64,000 bases of DNA from an uncultured Eggerthella sp. (lineage in GTDB: Bacteria > Actinomycetota > Coriobacteriia > Coriobacteriales > Eggerthellaceae). The translations under genes were made by a program, and so were the position numbers. The stretch's first letter is position 1. Each line of letters begins with the position of its first letter. The stretch covers positions 17,298 to 81,297 of the forward strand of contig CAUASB010000009.1 of assembly GCA_958431815.1 (NCBI GenBank). Direction: 5' to 3'. Under the pieces are notes generated by a model. The model had not been told where the DNA came from, searched no databases, and worked only from the letters and a program-made list of their open reading frames with translations. Positions 56,980 through 64,000 of this stretch are shown here, piece after piece.

Positions 56980-57318
56980 TTAAACCGCTGCTTCGTCTTT
57001 TTCTCCAGTGCGGACGCGGATGACGCTTTCGATATCGGAGATGAAGATCTTGCCGTCTCCTACTTCTCCGGTACGGGCAACGCCTACAATCACGTCCACA
57101 ATCTCATCGACGCGGGAATCCTCGACGATGATCTCGAACTTGACCTTGGGAATCATGTTCAGGAACACTTCGCTGCCGCGGAAATACTCTTTCCAACCAT
57201 GCTGGTTGCCGCAGCCGTGCACTTGATAGATGGTCATGCCGGAAATCTTCGCCTGAAAGAGAGCTTCCTTCAAAGGCTCGAGCTTTTCGGGACGAACCAC
57301 TGCTGCAATGCGCTTCAT
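56980..57318 (-). CDS. glnB: Nitrogen regulatory protein PII lacking Tyr51
   Basis: 112-residue PII signal protein paired with AmtB. Fold motifs are intact: IAAVVRPEKLEPLKEAL, PKVKFEIIVED, GDGKIFISDIESVIRVRTGE. In the T-loop (GCGNQHGWKEYFRGSEVFLN) position 51, the uridylylation/adenylylation Tyr of other PII proteins, is Val, and position 46 is Phe. Covalent control at Tyr51 is thus impossible; effector binding (ATP/ADP, 2-oxoglutarate) may be the only input. Lies 21 bases after amtB; a glnK-type role is likely. Confidence 0.92.
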   Translation of the reverse strand: MKRIAAVVRPEKLEPLKEALFQAKISGMTIYQVHGCGNQHGWKEYFRGSEVFLNMIPKVKFEIIVEDSRVDEIVDVIVGVARTGEVGDGKIFISDIESVIRVRTGEKDEAAV

Positions 57319-57339
57319 TGATCAAACACTTCCTTCCTG

Positions 57340-58608
57340 TTAGTCCAAGCCGATGAATGCGGGGTAAGCAGATTCACTGTGGGCAGCCATGTCCATGCCA
57401 GCTGCCTCCTGTTCCTTGGTGACGCGCAGGCCACCGAAGATCGCCTTCACGATAAGGCCGATGATAAGCGAGCCGACGGCAACGAACACCACGGTAACCA
57501 GGATGCCCAAGCACTGAGCGCCCAGAAGCGTGGGGTCGCCGGTGTAGATGAGGCCGCCGAAATCGGTCCACGAAAGCTCGGGGACACAGAAGATGCCGGT
57601 AAGGATGCCGCCGACGATACCGCCGACGCAGTGGCAACCGAAGGCGTCAAGGGCGTCGTCGTAGCCGATCTTCGCCTTGCAGAAGGAAATGGCGAAGTAG
57701 CAGATGGGAGAAACGATAAGGCCCATGACGATTGCGGCCCACGGCTCGACGAAGCCAGCTGCAGGGGTGATAACGACCAAGCCCGCTACCAGGCCGGTTG
57801 CCGCACCTACCAAGGTGGGCTTGCCAGTCTTGATGGTCTCAACGATCATCCACGAGATCATGGCGGCGCCGGAAGCCACGAAGGTGTTCAGCAGCGCCAA
57901 GGCGGCAATACCGTCGGATGCGAATGCGGAACCGCCGTTGAAGCCGAACCAACCGAACCACAGAAGGGTTGCACCGAGCACTACGAAGGGAACGTTGTGC
58001 GGGCGATGGTTTACCGCACCGAAGATGCGGCGCTTGCCAAGAAGCAGGCACAGTACCAAACCGGTAAGGCCGGAGCTGATGTGCACAACGTCGCCACCGG
58101 CGAAGTCAAGTGCGCCGATCTGGTCGCCAATGAAGCTACCGTCGCCACCCCATACCATGTGGGCCAAAGGCGCATAGATCACAACGATCCAAACGGTGAT
58201 GAAAGCGATGAACGCACCGAACTTCATGCGTCCGGCAAGGGCACCGCCGACGATTGCAGCCGTGATGCAGGCGAATGCAGCCTGGAAGGCAATGTCGACC
58301 ATATGGGGGTAGGTCGCATCGCCGGGGTCAGTTGCCTCGGCAAGCATCTCGCCTACCGCGCCGAAGCAGCCCAGCTGATCGAAACCGCCGATGAAGGGGT
58401 TCGAGCCATCACCACCGTAGGCCAAGCTCCACCCTACCAAGATCCAAACGATCGCCACCACTCCGATGATCACGAACGACATGAACATGGTGTTGACGAC
58501 GTTTTTACGACGCGCAAGTCCGCCGTAAAAAAATGCAACGCCCGGAGTCATGAGAAATACCAGCATCGCGCTTACCAGCATGAATGCGGTTGCTCCTGTG
58601 TCAAGCAT
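57340..58608 (-). CDS. amtB: Ammonium transporter
   Basis: 422 residues, 11 helices. Pore twin histidines in GGDVVHISSG and AFGCHCVGG, FFYGGLARRKNVVNTM at the first helices, LWFGWFGFNGGSA. It ends with a short cytoplasmic tail after LRVTKEQEAAG. GGAGG precedes the ATG by 8 bases. Operon with the PII gene, the standard arrangement in which PII plugs the channel when nitrogen is plentiful. Confidence 0.96.
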   Translation of the reverse strand: MLDTGATAFMLVSAMLVFLMTPGVAFFYGGLARRKNVVNTMFMSFVIIGVVAIVWILVGWSLAYGGDGSNPFIGGFDQLGCFGAVGEMLAEATDPGDATYPHMVDIAFQAAFACITAAIVGGALAGRMKFGAFIAFITVWIVVIYAPLAHMVWGGDGSFIGDQIGALDFAGGDVVHISSGLTGLVLCLLLGKRRIFGAVNHRPHNVPFVVLGATLLWFGWFGFNGGSAFASDGIAALALLNTFVASGAAMISWMIVETIKTGKPTLVGAATGLVAGLVVITPAAGFVEPWAAIVMGLIVSPICYFAISFCKAKIGYDDALDAFGCHCVGGIVGGILTGIFCVPELSWTDFGGLIYTGDPTLLGAQCLGILVTVVFVAVGSLIIGLIVKAIFGGLRVTKEQEAAGMDMAAHSESAYPAFIGLD

Positions 58609-58672
58609 TGTGCGTACCTCCTAAACCTTTTCGCTAACGAGCACATTTTCGACAACTCGATCTTTGCACTCG

Positions 58673-58702
58673 AAACGTGTTCAAAAAGTGAGGTGCACGT
58701 TT
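58673..58702 (-). promoter_or_regulatory. Small inverted repeat upstream of amtB
   Basis: AAACGTG (58673-58679) and CACGTTT (58696-58702), 7-bp arms, 16-base spacer, about 65-95 bases before amtB. It might be a nitrogen-regulator site, but no known operator consensus was matched. The rest of 58609-58838 shows nothing else. Confidence 0.25.
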
Positions 58703-58837
58703 GTTAACGATGACGGAAAAGCCTCGAAACATCGAAGAATCACGTGCGTTACCTTGCCGAAACAAACGGGCCCGCATGCCCAAGCGCGCAACAAAGCGGA
58801 AACATTTCCCAGGTCAGCACGGAGTTACTCCAGAACA

Positions 58838-58866
58838 TAAAAAGCCCCCGGGCAAAGCCCAGGGGC
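58838..58866 (-). terminator. Terminator after fucO
   Basis: Minus-strand stem GCCCCTGGGC / GCCCGGGGGC with loop TTT and one G-U pair, followed by TTTTT. Confidence 0.85.
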
Positions 58867-58890
58867 AGAAACGCTCAAAGGGGAGACAGA

Positions 58891-60054
58891 CTACGCCATG
58901 ATCTTGCGGAACAGTGCCACAACCTCTTCATGCGTAGCATCGCGCGGATTGCCCGGGAAACACGCATCGGCCATGGCATCGGTCGCCAACTGCTCCAGGT
59001 CTTCTTCCACCAGGCCCTTGCAGGTCTTCGGGATCTCAACATCGGCAGAAAGCTTGCGCACAGCCGCAATGGCTGCGTCTGCCGCCTCTTCGGTGCTCAT
59101 GCCCGCCGTGTCAACGCCCATGGCCACCGCCACATCAGCCAAACGCTGCGTTACCACCGGCTTGTTGAATTCCATGGCAATGGGCAGAAGCATTGCGCAC
59201 GCAACACCATGAGGCGTGTCGTAGTGGGCGGAAAGCGTATGGGCCATAGCATGGTCAACGCCTAAGCCGACGTTCGAAAAGCCCATGCCGGCGATGTACT
59301 GGCCCAAGGCCATACCCTCGCGTCCCGAACCGGGCTTGCCGCTTTTAGCTTCGGCGACCGAGTCGCGCAAGTGTTTGGAGATGATCTCGATAGCCTTCAA
59401 ATGGAACATGTCGGAAAGCTCCCAAGCGCCCTTGGTGGTGTAGCCTTCGATGGCATGGGTCAGGGCGTCCATGCCAGTTGCCGCCGTAAGCCCCGCCGGC
59501 ATCGAGGCCATCATGTCAGGGTCGACCACCGCAACATCGGGGATGTCGTTCACGTCAACGCATACGAACTTGCGCACTTTCTCTGGATCGGTAACCACAT
59601 AATTAATGGTTACCTCGGCCGCCGTACCCGCCGTGGTGGGAACCGCGATGGTGAACGTTGCATGGTTCTTGGTATCGGCGACGCCTTCGAGCGAAACCAC
59701 ATCGGCAAACTCAGGGTTCTCGACGATGATGCCGATGCCCTTGGCCGTGTCCATGGAAGACCCGCCGCCAATGGCAACGATCATGTCGGCGCCCGATTCC
59801 TTGAATGCCGTAACACCGTCCTTCACGTTCTGGATGGTGGGATTCGGCTTGATCTCGTCGTAAAGCGACCAGGCAATGCCCGCCGCATCAAGTTCGTCGG
59901 TTACCTTGGCGGTTACCCCAAAACCCACCAAGTCGGGGTCAGAACACACAAATGCCTTCTTGAAACCCCTTCGCTGTATCTCGCCGGGAATTTCCTTGAT
60001 TGCGCCCGAACCGTGATACGAGATGTTGTTCAGAACAAAACGATTAACAGCCAT
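58891..60054 (-). CDS. fucO: Iron-containing alcohol dehydrogenase, lactaldehyde reductase type
   Basis: 387 residues, group III Fe-dependent dehydrogenase. NAD loop AIGGGSSMDTAKGIGII, iron ligands in GMDALTHAIEGY and GVDHAMAHTLSAHYDTPHG. Long stretches (VPTTAGTAAEVTINYV, GQYIAGMGFSNVGLG) match my memory of E. coli FucO closely. FucO interconverts L-lactaldehyde and 1,2-propanediol; other alcohols remain possible. The ATG at 60054 has AGGGG upstream; the frame to 60249 adds non-conserved residues. No fucose or rhamnose genes are nearby. Confidence 0.9.
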   Translation of the reverse strand: MAVNRFVLNNISYHGSGAIKEIPGEIQRRGFKKAFVCSDPDLVGFGVTAKVTDELDAAGIAWSLYDEIKPNPTIQNVKDGVTAFKESGADMIVAIGGGSSMDTAKGIGIIVENPEFADVVSLEGVADTKNHATFTIAVPTTAGTAAEVTINYVVTDPEKVRKFVCVDVNDIPDVAVVDPDMMASMPAGLTAATGMDALTHAIEGYTTKGAWELSDMFHLKAIEIISKHLRDSVAEAKSGKPGSGREGMALGQYIAGMGFSNVGLGVDHAMAHTLSAHYDTPHGVACAMLLPIAMEFNKPVVTQRLADVAVAMGVDTAGMSTEEAADAAIAAVRKLSADVEIPKTCKGLVEEDLEQLATDAMADACFPGNPRDATHEEVVALFRKIMA

Positions 60055-60268
60055 GATATGCCCCTCTCCTTGCAATTTGGCCTTAGTGCCAGTGTAGCGC
60101 CTACCGCCCGCAAATGCGAACACGTTCATTTTTTCATTTCGCCTTATAGAGGCGGCATTGGGCCCGCAGAAGGAAACATGCCGAAAACGCATACCATGCG
60201 CCGCCTCCATCGCGCAACGGTAATAAGTAGAATAGGGGTAACGAACCAAACCCCTTAGGAGGTATCTG

Positions 60269-62173
60269 ATGGCACACGCACAAGAGCGTTACCTGGGGCT
60301 CCTTTCTCAGCTGTTCCCCACGCCCGAGGAAACGGCCATGGAAATCATTGCCGAGCGCGAAGAGCTGGGCTTCCCGAAGCCAGCCGAGCTGTTCATTTCC
60401 GATGTGCACGGCGAATACGAGGAATTCTCCCACATCCTTAAAAACGGAAGCGGGCTTCTACGCAAGCGCATCGACTCACTGTTCGCAGAAACCTTGAGCA
60501 AGGAAGAACGCGCCACGCTGGCAACGCTTGCGTACTACCCCGAAGAAGCAGCCGAGTCGCTTGACGATGACAAGCTGCGCACGGCGCTGGCCCATCTTTC
60601 TGAATTGTGCGCATCGCTAGCGAAGGACCATCCCACCGAGGAAGTATTCGACGCGTGCCCTGAGCCATACGGTCCCATCGTGGAAAAGCTGATTGCCACC
60701 TGCGACGACGAAACGCGCCTGGAATCACTCCTTGACGCCGCCTTCGATACGGTAACGGCGCAAGACCTTGCCTGGGCCCTTGCCCTTACGGCACAGGGGC
60801 TTACCGTAGCGCAGGTTCACATTGTGGGCGACGTGTACGACCGCGGTCCCAACCCTGATTTGATCATGGACGAAATCGCCGAGCATCCCGCCATCGACAT
60901 CCAATGGGGCAACCACGATGTGGTGTGGATGGGCGCGGCCCTAGGCCAGCGCGGCTGCATTGCGCACGTGGTGCGAAACTGCGCACGTTACGGCAACCTT
61001 TCCATCCTGAGCGATGCCTACGGCATCAATATCCTTCCGCTGGCGAACTTCGCTGCGAAGGCATATAGGGACGACCCCTGTGTTGCCTTCAAACTGAAAG
61101 GCGACCCGGGGCTCACTCCCGAGGAATACGACCTGAACGTCAAGATTCAGAAAGCCATGGCAATCATCCAGTTCAAGGTCGAAGCGCAACTGATCGATGA
61201 GAACCCCTCCTTTGAGCTGGAAGACCGCAAGCTGCTGCACCGCATCAACCGTGAGACGAACACTGTCATGGTCGATGGAACCGAGTACGCCCTTACCGAC
61301 ACGGTGTTCCCCACCGTAGACTGGGACGACCCTTACCGCTTAACCGACGAAGAGGAATCCGTGATGCAGAGCCTGGTTGAGGCCTTCGTCGGCTGCGAAA
61401 AGCTTCAGCGCCACATAGCCCTGTTCCTGGACAAAGGCAGCCTGTACAAAATCCAGAACAACACGCTCATGTTCCACGCCTGCGTTCCCCTGAACAGCGA
61501 CGGCAGCTTGCGTGAAACCAACCTCTACGGCGAAACGCTGAAAGGTCGTGCGCTCTTCGATGCGGTAGACCATTACGTGCGTGCCGCGTTCACCGACGAC
61601 GACCCCGAAGCACAGAAAAAGGGTGCCGATCTGCTGTGGTACCTATGGCTGGGTGTAGGTTCGCCCCTCTTCGCGAAGAGCAAGATGGCAACTTTCGAGC
61701 TGTACCTCATTGCCGAAAAGGAAGCTCGCAAAGAGGTGAAGAACGCCTTCTACCAGCTCTACGAAGACGAGTCGGTGGTAAACGGCATATTCGAAGATTT
61801 CGGCATGGATGCCGAACATGCCCGTATCGTATGCGGACACGTTCCCGTGAAGGTGAAGGACGGCGAAGATCCGGTGAAGTGCAACGGCAAGGTCGTAGTC
61901 ATCGACGGCGGTATGTCGGCGGCCTACCGCAAAACCACTGGCATTGCGGGCTTCACGCTTATCTCCAACGAAGAGGGCGTAACCCTTGCCACGCATCAGC
62001 CGTTCGTCGGCACCCAAACCGCAATTGACACCCACGCTGATTTGGAAAGCGCCTTCCGTCCCATCCACCAAGCAGATCACACTGTCCTGGTAGCGGAGAC
62101 CGATGAAGGTGAAGACCTGATCGAGCGCATCGGCGATTTGGAAGAGCTGTTGGCTATACAACGCAACGCGTAA
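60269..62173 (+). CDS. fbp: Fructose-1,6-bisphosphatase, class III
   Basis: Gluconeogenic phosphatase of the metallophosphoesterase (Firmicutes-type) class. 634 residues: metal motifs ELFISDVHGEYEEF, IVGDVYDRGPNPD and IQWGNHDVVWMG, then the family blocks RYGNLSIL, DKGSLYKIQNNTLMFHACVP and CGHVPVKVKDGEDPVK. TAGGAGG precedes the ATG. First of a plus-strand trio, divergent from fucO across 214 bases in which I find no firm promoter. Confidence 0.96.
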   Translation: MAHAQERYLGLLSQLFPTPEETAMEIIAEREELGFPKPAELFISDVHGEYEEFSHILKNGSGLLRKRIDSLFAETLSKEERATLATLAYYPEEAAESLDDDKLRTALAHLSELCASLAKDHPTEEVFDACPEPYGPIVEKLIATCDDETRLESLLDAAFDTVTAQDLAWALALTAQGLTVAQVHIVGDVYDRGPNPDLIMDEIAEHPAIDIQWGNHDVVWMGAALGQRGCIAHVVRNCARYGNLSILSDAYGINILPLANFAAKAYRDDPCVAFKLKGDPGLTPEEYDLNVKIQKAMAIIQFKVEAQLIDENPSFELEDRKLLHRINRETNTVMVDGTEYALTDTVFPTVDWDDPYRLTDEEESVMQSLVEAFVGCEKLQRHIALFLDKGSLYKIQNNTLMFHACVPLNSDGSLRETNLYGETLKGRALFDAVDHYVRAAFTDDDPEAQKKGADLLWYLWLGVGSPLFAKSKMATFELYLIAEKEARKEVKNAFYQLYEDESVVNGIFEDFGMDAEHARIVCGHVPVKVKDGEDPVKCNGKVVVIDGGMSAAYRKTTGIAGFTLISNEEGVTLATHQPFVGTQTAIDTHADLESAFRPIHQADHTVLVAETDEGEDLIERIGDLEELLAIQRNA

Positions 62174-62191
62174 AGCATATAAGGAGCATTT

Positions 62192-62686
62192 ATGGAACGA
62201 ATTGCAAGTTTCTCGGTAGACCACACGGTGCTCGAGCCCGGTGTGTACGTATCTCGCAGCGATGCCGATGAGGCAACGGGGTGCATCACCACCACCTTCG
62301 ACCTGCGCATGACCGCGCCGAATCGCGAGCCCGTAATGGACACGGCGGCCGTACACGCCCTCGAGCATCTTGGCGCCACCTTTCTGCGCAACGACGAAGA
62401 ATGGAAAGACCGCGTTATCTACTTCGGTCCTATGGGCTGCCGAACCGGGTTCTACCTGGTGGTGTTCGGCGCCTGCGAACCAAACGATGTTGCCGGCCTG
62501 GTAACGCGCCTGTTTGAGTTTGCCTGTGATTTCGAAGGGGAAATCCCTGGGGCGAAGCCCGAAGAATGCGGCAATTACCATGACTCGGATTTGGCGCAGG
62601 CAAAGTGGTGGGCACGTCGCTACGTGGAAAACACGCTGTCCTGCTTGGACGAAGCGCACACCACCTACCCCGCCCTGTTGGCTTAG
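62192..62686 (+). CDS. luxS: S-ribosylhomocysteine lyase
   Basis: Cleaves S-ribosylhomocysteine to homocysteine and DPD, the AI-2 precursor. 164 residues. Metal site HALEH plus the later His of ECGNYHDSDL, catalytic Cys in GPMGCRTGFYLVV. AAGGAG lies 7 bases before the ATG. Followed by mtnN, which supplies its substrate. Confidence 0.97.
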   Translation: MERIASFSVDHTVLEPGVYVSRSDADEATGCITTTFDLRMTAPNREPVMDTAAVHALEHLGATFLRNDEEWKDRVIYFGPMGCRTGFYLVVFGACEPNDVAGLVTRLFEFACDFEGEIPGAKPEECGNYHDSDLAQAKWWARRYVENTLSCLDEAHTTYPALLA

Positions 62687-62695
62687 GAGGAACTC

Positions 62696-63418
62696 ATGCA
62701 AAGCGAATTTGCTCATGCGCGTATCGGCATCATCGGCGCTATGCAGGTTGAAGTGGACCTGTTGAAGGAAGCAATGGAAAAGCACGGCCCGGTATCCGTG
62801 GAAACTGTCTCAGGCAGGGATTTCTACGAGGGCATCATCAACGACATGCCGGTAGTGGTAGTGCAATGCGGTGTAGGCATGGTAAACGCCGCGCTGTGCG
62901 CCCAAGCGCTTATCAACACGTTTTCCGTTGCTGCCGTGGTGAACACGGGAATCGCCGGCTCTCTCGATGCCTCGATCGACATCGGTGACGTCGTGGTGGC
63001 AAACGATGCCGTGAACCACATCATGGATGTGCAGAACCTTGGATACAAGCCTGGGCAAACACCCGGCATTGACACGGTGGCCTTCCCTGCTTCGCCCGTG
63101 TTGCGCAAAGCAGCTATTCAGGCAGCAGGCGAACTGGGCATCACCGTTCACGAGGGACGCGTTGCCTCAGGCGACCGCTTCGTTCGCGAAGAGAGCGAGA
63201 AGGAACGCATCGCAAGCACCTTCCAGGCAAGCTGCTGCGAAATGGAGGGTGCTGCCGTCGCACAGGCCTGCTACTTGTCCGAAACGCCCTACCTTATCGT
63301 TCGCGCGATATCCGATAAGGCCGATGGTTCGGCAAGCGTCGACTACCCCACCTTCGAAGCGAAGGCGGCACGTGACTGCGCGTTGCTTACCATGCACTTG
63401 CTGTCAGCGTTGGCATAA
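62696..63418 (+). CDS. mtnN: 5'-Methylthioadenosine/S-adenosylhomocysteine nucleosidase
   Basis: Releases adenine from MTA and SAH. 240 residues: IGIIGAMQVEVDLLKEAM, VVVQCGVGMVNAA, NTGIAGSLD, EMEGAAVAQ and the catalytic Asp in ISDKADG. AGGAGG 5 bases before the ATG; 9 bases after luxS. With luxS it completes SAH recycling to homocysteine. A 17-bp terminator follows. Confidence 0.97.
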   Translation: MQSEFAHARIGIIGAMQVEVDLLKEAMEKHGPVSVETVSGRDFYEGIINDMPVVVVQCGVGMVNAALCAQALINTFSVAAVVNTGIAGSLDASIDIGDVVVANDAVNHIMDVQNLGYKPGQTPGIDTVAFPASPVLRKAAIQAAGELGITVHEGRVASGDRFVREESEKERIASTFQASCCEMEGAAVAQACYLSETPYLIVRAISDKADGSASVDYPTFEAKAARDCALLTMHLLSALA

Positions 63419-63441
63419 ACGCCATTTCTGCTTTTAGCAGC

Positions 63442-63480
63442 AAAAGAGCTTCTATCGATTTCGATAGAAGCTCTTTTTAT
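63442..63480 (+). terminator. Bidirectional terminator after mtnN
   Basis: 17-bp perfect stem AAAAGAGCTTCTATCGA / TCGATAGAAGCTCTTTT around TT; U-tracts in both directions. It also serves the convergent small gene at 63492. Confidence 0.9.
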
Positions 63481-63491
63481 ATACAAGGCAC

Positions 63492-63785
63492 TTAATGGCG
63501 TTCCGGCTTCGAGGTAAGGTGCCACCCATCGCAATAGGGGCATCGATACGTATGAAGGCCGGTGGTGCCCCACTCGGCACATGAGGCAATGGCCTCTTCG
63601 GCATCTGATTTGCAAGAGTAGCGGTTCTTCGACTCGCACGCTTTCTTGCGCAAGGCAGCCTCTTTTTCGGCGCTCACATGCCTTCTTCGGTCATCTTCTC
63701 GAGCGAACACATCGTCCATCCCGCCAAGGCTGGCATTGAAATCCGCCTTCTGCTTCGCCCAGGCCGATCGCTTCTTGCTTCCCAT
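63492..63785 (-). CDS. Small Cys/His-motif protein, unknown function
   Basis: 97 residues from the ATG at 63785 (GAGGGGGGGG 5 bases upstream). Basic N terminus (MGSKKRSAWAKQKADF), a charged middle, then a C-terminal unit NRYSCKSDAEEAIASC...TYRCPYCDGWHLTSKP. The CPYC with preceding Cys and following WHLTS looks like a zinc finger of a family I recall in small actinobacterial and phage proteins, without known function. Single gene bounded by terminators on both sides. Confidence 0.72.
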   Translation of the reverse strand: MGSKKRSAWAKQKADFNASLGGMDDVFAREDDRRRHVSAEKEAALRKKACESKNRYSCKSDAEEAIASCAEWGTTGLHTYRCPYCDGWHLTSKPERH

Positions 63786-63845
63786 GAAAGCCCCCCCCTC
63801 GCAAGGTTTCGCGATAAGTGAATTATAAGCAGCTAGCCCCAAACG

Positions 63846-63871
63846 AAAAAGCGCCGCATACATGCGGCGCT
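63846..63871 (-). terminator. Terminator upstream of the small Cys/His gene
   Basis: Minus-strand 10-bp stem AGCGCCGCAT / ATGCGGCGCT with loop GT, followed by TTTTT. It ends the transcript entering from the right edge. Confidence 0.8.
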
Positions 63872-63881
63872 TTATATATAT

Positions 63882-63911
63882 GAAGAAGGGCTCCCCCTAG
63901 AGCCCTTCTTC
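63882..63911 (-). terminator. Second 3' hairpin of the right-edge gene
   Basis: 12-bp perfect stem GAAGAAGGGCTC / GAGCCCTTCTTC with a 6-base loop, just after the stop at 63947. No U-tract; followed 11 bases later by the terminator at 63846-63871. Confidence 0.5.
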
Positions 63912-63946
63912 GATTCAGGAAAACCTGAAGTATGTTGCTGTTTCGA

Positions 63947-64000
63947 CTAGTCGTCGAGCAGACCCTTGGTGATGTCCTCGAGGGTGCGGCCGCGAGTCTC
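63947..64000 (-). CDS. C-terminal end of a transporter-like protein (cut by window edge)
   Basis: Last 17 codons and stop read ETRGRTLEDITKGLLDD. The ETRGRTLEDI part resembles the PETKGR(S/T)LEE motif that follows the last helix of MFS sugar porters. Only this tail is visible, so the family is tentative; the frame and stop codon are clear. Confidence 0.45.
   Translation of the reverse strand, partial: ETRGRTLEDITKGLLDD

Overview
The window is a chromosomal segment of an anaerobic-looking actinobacterium, most likely class Coriobacteriia (Eggerthellales-like). Evidence is an actinobacterial integration host factor (mIHF) gene next to gmk and rpoZ, together with genes commonest in Firmicutes-type anaerobes: RNase J, class III fructose-1,6-bisphosphatase, LuxS and a PyrK/PyrD-1B dihydroorotate dehydrogenase. 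The genus cannot be fixed from the sequence alone. The DNA is moderately GC-rich and densely packed, with many stop/start overlaps. Nearly every gene lies on the minus strand; only rpsT and the fbp-luxS-mtnN block are on the plus strand. I see no tRNA, rRNA, CRISPR array, phage or insertion sequence.

Layout, left to right. Positions 1-9.4 kb (minus): the 5' part of ftsK, then rnj, dapA and dapB, an M16 peptidase, a four-cysteine TSCPD protein, pnp and rpsO. Positions 9.5-10.1 kb: a higBA-type toxin-antitoxin pair with its own palindromic operator, the only clearly accessory genes. Positions 10.3-18.1 kb: a nine-gene operon hrcA-dnaJ-rsmE-mtaB-phoH-ybeY-dgkA-era-recO starting under a degenerate CIRCE operator. 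Positions 18.1-22.3 kb: lepA, a small membrane protein, dusB and hemW. At 22.4 kb rpsT (plus, with an unusually long tail) converges on comEA-comEC-holA (23.1-27.2 kb). Positions 27.2-29.7 kb: mihF-gmk-rpoZ-thiI. Positions 30-40.4 kb: a pyrimidine operon pyrR-pyrB-pyrC-carA-carB-pyrK-pyrD-pyrF behind a PyrR-type RNA attenuator. It ends in a protein that resembles an orotate phosphoribosyltransferase without its PRPP loop, in the place where pyrE would be expected.

Positions 40.4-45.9 kb: dnaG, then def-fmt-rsmB, with a large glycine/lysine/arginine-rich N-terminal extension on RsmB. Positions 45.9-54 kb: the translation operon rimP-nusA-ylxR-infB-rbfA-nrnA-truB-ribF; NusA carries a C-terminal zinc-knuckle-like motif. 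Positions 54.1-60.1 kb: leuA with a membrane zinc-ribbon protein, amtB-glnB (a PII protein lacking Tyr51) and fucO. Positions 60.2-63.4 kb (plus): fbp, luxS and mtnN. The right end has a small zinc-finger protein and the last codons of what looks like a sugar-porter-type transporter.

Most of the content is housekeeping: RNA processing and decay (RNase J, PNPase, YbeY, NrnA), ribosome assembly (RimP, RbfA, Era, RsmE, RsmB, LepA), tRNA modification (MtaB, DusB, ThiI, TruB), de novo UMP synthesis, and methyl-cycle detoxification (MtnN then LuxS). No new system stands out as a whole locus. The best leads are unusual domains on known proteins (NusA, RsmB, S20, CarA, PII), the PyrE-like protein without a PRPP loop, and several regulatory dyads.
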